Assembly (NCBI RefSeq): GCF_950023065.1 | Contig: NC_088678.1 | Location: 76,107,590-76,171,589 of the forward strand | DNA from: Planococcus citri | Lineage: Eukaryota; Arthropoda; Insecta; Hemiptera; Pseudococcidae | Length of the DNA: 64,000 nt | Direction: 5' to 3' | Shown here: positions 57,780 to 64,000 of the stretch, piece after piece | How the letters are laid out: every line of letters starts with the position of its first letter | Position numbering within the stretch: the first letter of the stretch is position 1 | Position numbers and translations under genes: made by a program | The notes under the pieces: model-generated | The model's input: the letters and a program-made list of their open reading frames with translations, nothing else | The model's database searches: none | Told to the model about the DNA's origin: nothing

Positions 57780-58320
57780 TATTTGGCCTGATTTCTTGAC
57801 TCATTAAATCTTTACAATAGAAGAGAGATAATAAAAATTTTCAGATTGCTACGAGATCAATCTGTAATGAAAAAAACTACAATCAAAATATCTAAATAAA
57901 ATCTAAAACTTCCTCAATCACCAATCATAACTTTTCAATTACGAGTGAATCGGATAACACTTTGAAAAATTCTGTTTATCAGTTTCACATCATTACCAAA
58001 GGAACCAATTTTTTCCGAGAATTTGTAACGCGGTGTTCTGCGTCAAAAAGGAAGTAATGTAGACGATTTTCCATCCCCCCCTTATTTATCGATAATTATT
58101 TTATCGCGTTTAGATACGAACAACGGAAACTGCGATATAATTTCAAACAAACATAGGTAAATAGATTTTTTTCCAATGATTATGAATTTTCCAGAAAATA
58201 TTCCAAGTTACATTTATGTAGGCCATAAAAATTCCAGCAGCAATGAACAGATGGTTTTCAAAGTGATGGAGTTACAAGTGTGAAAATATCAGCATACCTA
58301 ATTGTTGAATTTATAAAGTC
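57780..58320 (+). other. Orphan copy of the receptor 5' module, cut off at its TATA box
   Basis: It matches the E, F and G modules in order: TTGACTCATTAAAT, GATCAATCTGTAATG, CACTTTGAAAAATTC, then ATGGTTTTCAAAGTGATGGA and TTTATAAAG at the TATA position. After about 58320 the similarity stops and the TGGTAA satellite begins at about 58340. No receptor exon follows before G's own module. This looks like a lost receptor copy or a partial duplication of the promoter side only. Confidence 0.55.
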
Positions 58321-58339
58321 CTGGCCATGCTTTTAAAAA

Positions 58340-59010
58340 TTGGTGGATAAGTTGACTAGTATTTACGGGAATTTCTGGAAATATTACCAGTAATTTCTGG
58401 AAATATTACCAGTTATTTCTGGTAAATTACCGGTTATTTTTGCCAAGTTACCAGTAATTTTTGCCAAGTTACCGGTAATTTTTGCCAAGTTATCGGTAAT
58501 TTTTGCCAAGTTACCGGTAATTTTTGCCAAGTTACTGGGAACTTTTGGTAAATTACAGAATATTTCTGGTCAATTACAAGTAATTTCTGGTAAATTACAA
58601 GTAACTTCTGGTAAATTACGGGTAATTTCTGGTAAATTACGGGTGATTTCTGGTAAATTACGGTTAATTTCTGGTAAATTACAGGTAATTTCTGGTAAAT
58701 TACGGGTAGCTTATGGCAAGTTATGGGTAATTTCTGGTAATTTTTGGTAAGTTACGGGTAACTTTTGGTAAATTACTGGTAATTTTTGGTAAATTACTGG
58801 TAACTTTTGGTAAATTACTGGTAATTTTCGGTGAATTCTGGTAATTTTTGGTAAATTACTGGTAATTTTTGGTAAATTACTGGTAATTTTTGGTAAATTA
58901 CTGGTAATTTTTGGTAAATTACTGGTAATTTTTGGTAAATTACTGATAATTTTTGGTAAATTACTAGTAATTTTTGGTAAATTACCGGTAATTTTTATTT
59001 TTTGTTAAAT
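58340..59010. repeat. Second TGGTAA satellite array
   Basis: The same family as at 48-49.4 kb: TTTTTGGTAAATTACTGGTAA units of 21 bp, regular at 58840-58980. A TTTTTGCCAAGTTACCGGTAA variant at 58430-58530 and a TTTCTGGTAAATTACGGGTAA variant at 58600-58700 form local higher-order blocks. Confidence 0.88.
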
Positions 59011-59929
59011 TGCTGGTGATTTGAAAAAAAATCTTTTTGCATGTAGTTTTCAAAACTTGAAATTTAATCCAAGAAAACCTCGATTAAGAAGTTGCATGAC
59101 GTAAATAGCGCCATAATGAAGCATTTTTCACGAAAAATCGTAAATTTTGGGCACCCCTCTCCAACAATGTGACTCTTAAGAGGGTCCAACTGCAAATCTA
59201 ACTTCATAATCGTGTTCAGCGAGTTCAATTCATATGAAAATGATACCCATAATGTGAATTTTCTTTCATCCCAAAATTGGGGGAGGTGATGCCCATGGCC
59301 CCAAAATTGGTGTTTCAAGAAGTTTGCTGGTTTTCTATTGTTTTTGGAGGCCCAAATGCAAAATTGCAGAGTTCTATCACCAGCAGTATCGCTTTTTTTT
59401 ACGATGCCATGACACAAAAAAGTCAAAAAACACAATTCTGAGTGTTCTGAGTTTTTGAAGATGGCCTACCTGCAGGAAAAATTTGAAAAAAATACCAATT
59501 ATAGTACTTATGCAGATGTATTTTTGAAAGAAAAAAAAAATTTGTGTGCCTGAATTAGGTAGGTTTGGAGATTCGGCGGTTTCAATTTCTTTTTTGTCAA
59601 TATCCCCCCACTGGGGGCCAACAAATTATGAAAAAATTCGAGTTGATAGACTTCTGTCTCTTCCATATAAGTATTTTATGTGAGTTCAAAATATTTTATT
59701 CAAAACTTGTTGAAGCATGATGTTTTTCTCTAAAAAAAAAAACCGTTTTTTCGCCGTTTTGGGCATTAGTGGCGAGGTGAGGTGACGTGGGAGAAATTTT
59801 TTTGGCCCCAGCATTTTTTTAAAGATACCCACCCAACAATGTTTCATCAAAATTACAAAAATCCGAGGTCAGGGGCATTTCACCTATATGTATGTACTTC
59901 ACCCGGGAATACCCTTTGATCCTAGTGAT
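59011..59929. other. Repeat-derived DNA between satellite and receptor G module; no gene
   Basis: About 59140-59310 (GGGTCCAACTGCAAATCTAA, TCGTGTTCAGCG, CCCAAAATTGGGGGAGGTGA) resembles internal units of the foldback element in receptor B's intron and is probably a diverged relative. The rest is AT-rich with G/C runs. Confidence 0.45.
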
Positions 59930-60541
59930 TTTTGATCTCCAATAAATTTGAATCATTGTTATTAGATCAATCTGTACGAGTATAGTGAAAAAAACAACAA
60001 AATATCAAAATAAAAACTATACCTAGAACTTTCTCAGGGGTCAGTCGTAATAGGTATTTCAATTATGAGTGACTCATATACCATTCTGAAAAATTTTCCT
60101 TATCAATTTCGCATCATTACTAATAAAGGAAACAATTTTTTTCGCGAATTTGTAACGGTATGCTGCGCCGGAAAGGAAGTAAATATAGGTAGACGATTTT
60201 CCATTTTTTTTCCATAATTTATATCGATAGTTACAATTACGTTTAGATACAAACAACGGAAACAGCGAAATAATTGCCAATGAACATAAACACATTTTTT
60301 CGCAATGATCGTGTCATTTCACCTTCAATTCTCCAGAAAATATTCTACATTTATGTAGACCATAAAACAGCCAGGTTTATTCAAGCAAACGCATCGAGAG
60401 CATCAGCTTTCAGTACATTGTTTTAAAAATAATTGATTTACGAGATTAGAAATTTATCAGCTGAATTTTATATATTATGTGTTTGAAATGTTAAAGGCGT
60501 GGCAACGAAGAATACATTGAACTTGTCTAAATAATAATACG
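59930..60541 (+). promoter_or_regulatory. 5' module of receptor G: conserved upstream block, TATA-like box, noncoding exon 1
   Basis: It repeats the E and F module, with GATCAATCTGT, a GAGTGACTCATATACCA version of the block in E, and a stretch around GCGAATTTGTAACGG. A TATATA at 60469-60474 occupies the TATA position. The noncoding exon ends at 60541 before donor GTGAGT (60542). The partner acceptor CGTTTTCAG ends at 62258, and 62259-62370 is the second 5'-UTR exon, beginning TGGTTTCAATTC as in E. Confidence 0.58.
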
Positions 60542-60581
60542 GTGAGTTTCTTATCTCTTATTTACGTAGGTGATTATTATA

Positions 60582-61519
60582 AGTAGGGTCACGGGTGGTT
60601 AGTTGTCAATAATTGTTAGTTGTCAAATTGCGTTTTTAAGAGGATACGTGAACGCTATTTCCACGAAACCTTCATAATAACTTCATGCTATACCTACTAA
60701 TGTTCCAACATGCAAAATTGGCAACATAGCTTTTTATTTGGGGATACAGTTTTGAAAAAAGTGATTTTACAGGTGCGAAGTTACACATGTTAAATTGGAA
60801 CTTTTCGTTTTTAAACATCAAAAATTTGTCAAAAGTAAATGAATTATACATCAATTTAAAGGAAATTTTATCACGGATTCAGTAATCACATGTTCAATTA
60901 CAAAAAATTTTGAAATGAATTAAATTTTTTGGTACAAAGATGAAAAACGAGAAGTTGTTAGTTGTCAAAAAATGGAATATTGTTAGTTGTCAATGAGATA
61001 GTTTACCAAAATATGCATCAAAGTGGAAAAATATTTTTAGAAAATTATCTATTGCATTATTGAATCATTTTTTTTCTGCCTTTCATTCTATAAAACGAAT
61101 AAAAAGTTGAATTGATCGATTTACCTACGCAAAAAAAAATTCAAAGAATGACCAGTCAATTTTCAAGTCGTTTATGGATATTTTTTCAAGTTTTTGGGTT
61201 TATCTAAAAGTTTAGTCCTTCTCACGTGTTATCTTTTTGAAAATTTTCGAAAATTGAATTGTAAGTTTTTTTTATTAATAGTGAATGCGTGTTTGACAAC
61301 TTACAACAGGGGTGGTTGTTAGTTGTCACAAAAAAGTGTCTCACTAAATCCACCATTAACTATTCATCACATGAACCAAAATTCAATTTTAAAAAAAGAA
61401 AACACGCGCAAAGAATCAAGCTTTCAAATGAGCCCAAAACCGCAAAAAAATATTCATAAATGGCTTCAGAAACGTCAAAAAACATTTTTTTTTGACAACT
61501 AACCACCCGTGACCCTACT
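60582..61519. mobile_element. Inverted-repeat element in the 5'-UTR intron of receptor G
   Basis: 938 bp with ends AGTAGGGTCACGGGTGGTTA (60582) and its inverted copy ending at 61519; the match continues through GTTGTCAA (28 bp in all). The 11-mer GTTAGTTGTCA recurs near 60600, 60615, 60960, 60985 and 61318, and inverted at the right end, like subterminal transposase sites. I see no clear target duplication and no transposase. Confidence 0.75.
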
Positions 61520-62258
61520 CAGTTCAAAACATCATTCTCATAGCATTTTTAATCGATGTAAGTACATAACAATTAATTTTCACCAATACCTACACTTGAA
61601 TTCAGCATTCATTATTTGGGAAAAAAAACGAAAAAGAGCTAAAATACTTAAAGGGTCCACGGAAAGAACCAGGTAAGTCACTTTTTTTCAAAAATGAGTT
61701 TAGGGTTCGATTATTAAATTCACACTGAGGAGTAGAAAAATGTAGTCCATTTAAATTTTGAAAAAAATCGATTTTTTGTGGTTTAAATGGCCTTTAAAAA
61801 AAAGAGGAGGGGAGAGAAATGAGCCGAGATCAATTGTGAGGCGGCAGGAAGAAAATTTCAACATCGTTAACTATTAAGAATGCGAACATTTTTTCATTAT
61901 GTCATCATAATAATCGATTTTCATCGAATCAAGTTGTTGCAAAACGCAATTTTTCGATTTTTTGCTTGATTTTTTCACGAAAAGAGTGACTTTTCAAGTT
62001 GTGACTGGCGTATCTCTCTTCATTGTTTTTCTAAAATGCCTCAAGTTGTGTTTGTGGGATGTTGTGTGATGTATTTCCAGTCATTACTTTGATGAAATTC
62101 AAATTCACCACAAAATTGGAGCATTCTGATACTTCGGACCCTTCACTTATTATGGTCCAATTTTGCCAAAGTCGATAACTGTAATCGTGCAATTTTATCA
62201 TAAATTATGCTCATTGTCATTATAAAATGTAATCTCTAAAATTGCACTTCGTTTTCAG
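61520..62258 (+). other. Remainder of receptor G 5'-UTR intron
   Basis: AT-rich sequence ending in the acceptor CGTTTTCAG at 62258. The last 100 bases resemble the short 5'-UTR intron of receptor E (ATAAATTATG, CATTGTCA), so the extra length is mainly the inserted element and its flanks. Confidence 0.5.
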
Positions 62259-62370
62259 TGGTTTCAATTCGACATTCAGATCAACGCAAATTACATCGTC
62301 CCATACTGCATTCATCTGATCGCATCGAGTACCCGACCACTCATCAGCCCAGCGATAAAATAAGTCAAAT

Positions 62371-63542
62371 ATGAACTGCTCAGAAGATGAATTGCAATAT
62401 TACTCATACGGCGATCAATATTTATGCGGTTACACCAATATACTCACGTGTATCATAGGAGCATTTTTCCACACATCCATCATAGTGGTATACACCAGAA
62501 AAAATATGATATCGTCCATGAACACCGTTCTCGTACATTCGTCAGCTGTAACTCTGCTCTCAACCATCGTATATCTGCCCCATTCATGGCACGAATTCAT
62601 TCGAGCAAATTTGTACACAATCGAAAAACACAGGCAAGAATCCTGGGAAATAATTTCGCTCTATTCGTGGCACTTGAACGCTGTTCTCTCCTACACTTCG
62701 ACAGGGATCGCCATAATGATGGGTGTATGGCGATATATAGCTGTCATTCATCCATTGAAAGAACGTTACTGGTGTAACATGAGAAACACTCGGATAGCAA
62801 TTGCTGCCTTGTATGCGGTGGCTATTGTGGCTCTTATACCAGCTATCAATGAAATGAAAATTGTTGAGACGTATAAAATACTCGGGCTTGATGGATTTAT
62901 GGCCAAGAACTGTACAGCTGGCAATCGAACGAAAATTTACGAAATGAAGATCCAAATTGAAGATAACGATTTCGCCTACTTCGTCACCTTTATATGGTAT
63001 GGTTTGTTGCTGAAAACGTTGCCATCTATTTTTCTCGGTGCCATCAGTTTGAAGTGAGTACACAGCTATAATAATCAAGCTCTCGAATTCAACCACAAGT
63101 TATGTAGAAAAAATTGATTCCATTCAATAAACTAAACGTTTGATTATTTTTCAGACTGATTTTAGCTCTACGTAAAGCGAAAAATTTCCGTCAGCAAGTG
63201 ACCATTACAAGATCTCAAAGTAAACCGAATTCAAGATCCTCGAAGACTACTCGTACTGATCCCACTGATCGCACCACAAAGATGTTATTGATGATATTGG
63301 CGATATTCATCATCAGCGAACTTCCAGACGGTATATTCTGCACATTGACTGCGTTCCGTGGTAAAGAGTTCTTCCACAAATATTATTATCCATCGTGGGA
63401 ACTAATTACCACACTGGTTCAAGTTTGCGATAATTTAAATTTCATTGTGTTTTATACGATGAGTAATCAGTTCCGAGTTACTTTCAAAGCTCTGTTTCGC
63501 AAAAGAAATGGGGATATGTCTGATTCTCCAGCCAATACCTAA
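62371..63542 (+). CDS. Receptor G: dmsr-1/FMRFamide-like neuropeptide GPCR, exons 62371-63053 and 63155-63542
   Basis: Predicted 356-residue receptor. TM1 is about residues 20-41, TM2 52-73, TM3 97-121 with W120-R121-Y122, TM4 140-160, TM5 201-225, TM6 270-293 with S-E-L-P at 282-285, and TM7 307-330. N-glycosylation sequons are at N2, N180 and N185. The donor GTGAGT is at 63054, the acceptor TTTTTCAG ends at 63154, and a phase-2 Lys codon is split at residue 228. It is near-identical in layout to E, including the second-exon loop sequence DPTDRTTKMLLMILAIF. The likely 5'-UTR intron (60542-62258) holds an inverted-repeat element. AATAAA is at 63763-63768. This is the last receptor in the window, and the array may continue beyond the edge. 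Confidence 0.88.
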
Positions 63543-64000
63543 TGCCCCCTGAATTTAAACAACGTTTACATAAGAGTAGGTAGATACTCGATTGTTACCT
63601 ATTTACTTCAGCAAAAAATCCATTCCGTGTTGTTGAGCATTATAATGAAATTCCATACCTATTATTGTAATTTAATTTTTGATGATTGTTACCTACTCAT
63701 CACATGTACTTACCTAATGATACTTTCTTATTTGTTATCCTAATTACCTATCTCACATCGTGAATAAAATATATCCATTTTTCTTCAAGAAAATCATATT
63801 TCGCTTTAAGATACGTATGTAATACTGGAAAACAACAGACATTCAATAATTTTTTTGCAGATTAATCTGAAATCATGTGGATTTGATTCTTTACATAGAT
63901 TGAATACAATGTATGTATGTAGTAGATAAATAAAGTAGATAGGTACATCACAAACGTCAAATTTAGATAAATGCTTCATCAGTCATCACATATTTGAAAA
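63543..64000 (+). other. 3' flank of receptor G to the window edge
   Basis: AATAAA at 63763-63768 is the likely polyadenylation signal. The sequence resembles the 3' flank of receptor E. No other feature is seen before the window ends. Confidence 0.5.

Overview
This window reads as nuclear DNA of an arthropod. It is AT-rich, with spliced genes (GT-AG introns), long repeat-filled intergenic DNA and several eukaryotic transposon classes. The many TACCTACC/GTAGGTAC words and the receptor family suggest an insect, and I would guess a sternorrhynchan hemipteran (scale insect, mealybug or aphid-like). That taxonomic guess is inference. There are no prokaryotic features.

The host genes are a head-to-tail array of seven rhodopsin-family neuropeptide receptors, all on the + strand and all resembling the myosuppressin/FMRFamide (dmsr-1-like) group. 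They lie at 1594-2753 (A), 8294-14216 (B), 22324-23591 (C), 28290-29502 (D), 35128-36330 (E), about 56144-57377 (F) and 62371-63542 (G). Each has two coding exons. The first carries TM1-TM5 and the second TM6-TM7, and they are split by one phase-2 intron at the same residue (K/R | L-I). The intron is 83-246 bp, except in B where it has grown to 4.85 kb. E and G are recent duplicates (193 of 228 exon-1 residues identical by my count). F is frame-shifted near its start and is probably a pseudogene or a damaged allele. E, F and G also share a duplicated 5' module: a distal conserved block, a TATA box, a short noncoding first exon and a 5'-UTR intron. An orphan fourth copy of the distal part of this module lies at about 57.8-58.3 kb.

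Transposons fill the spaces between receptors. They are: a 5'-truncated I/Nimb-like LINE (15.15-18.57 kb, one in-frame stop); a decayed Gypsy fragment (19.0-19.7 kb); a 3' LINE scrap (24.3-24.85 kb); an internally deleted LINE carrying a two-layer DNA-transposon nest (30.86-33.16 kb); a nearly complete BEL/Pao element with one nonsense codon (36.70-42.74 kb, 289-bp LTRs, TSD ACCTA); a CR1-like LINE with both ORFs open (about 42.9-47.98 kb); and an apparently intact, very young copia element (50.48-55.21 kb, identical 158-bp LTRs, TSD AACAT). A 1.66-kb foldback element sits in the big intron of gene B. Non-autonomous inverted-repeat elements lie at 48.46-49.20 kb and in the 5'-UTR intron of gene G.

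There are several satellite families. Two arrays (about 3.04-4.66 kb and 25.88-27.18 kb) are built around AGGTCA-N-TGACCT palindromes, which have the form of the ecdysone receptor element. A 21-bp TGGTAA satellite occurs at 48.0-49.4 kb and again at 58.35-59.0 kb. A roughly 130-150-bp satellite spans 30.5-33.8 kb. Functional links between these arrays and the receptors are speculation. The array structure, shared intron, shared 5' modules and transposon nesting are directly visible.
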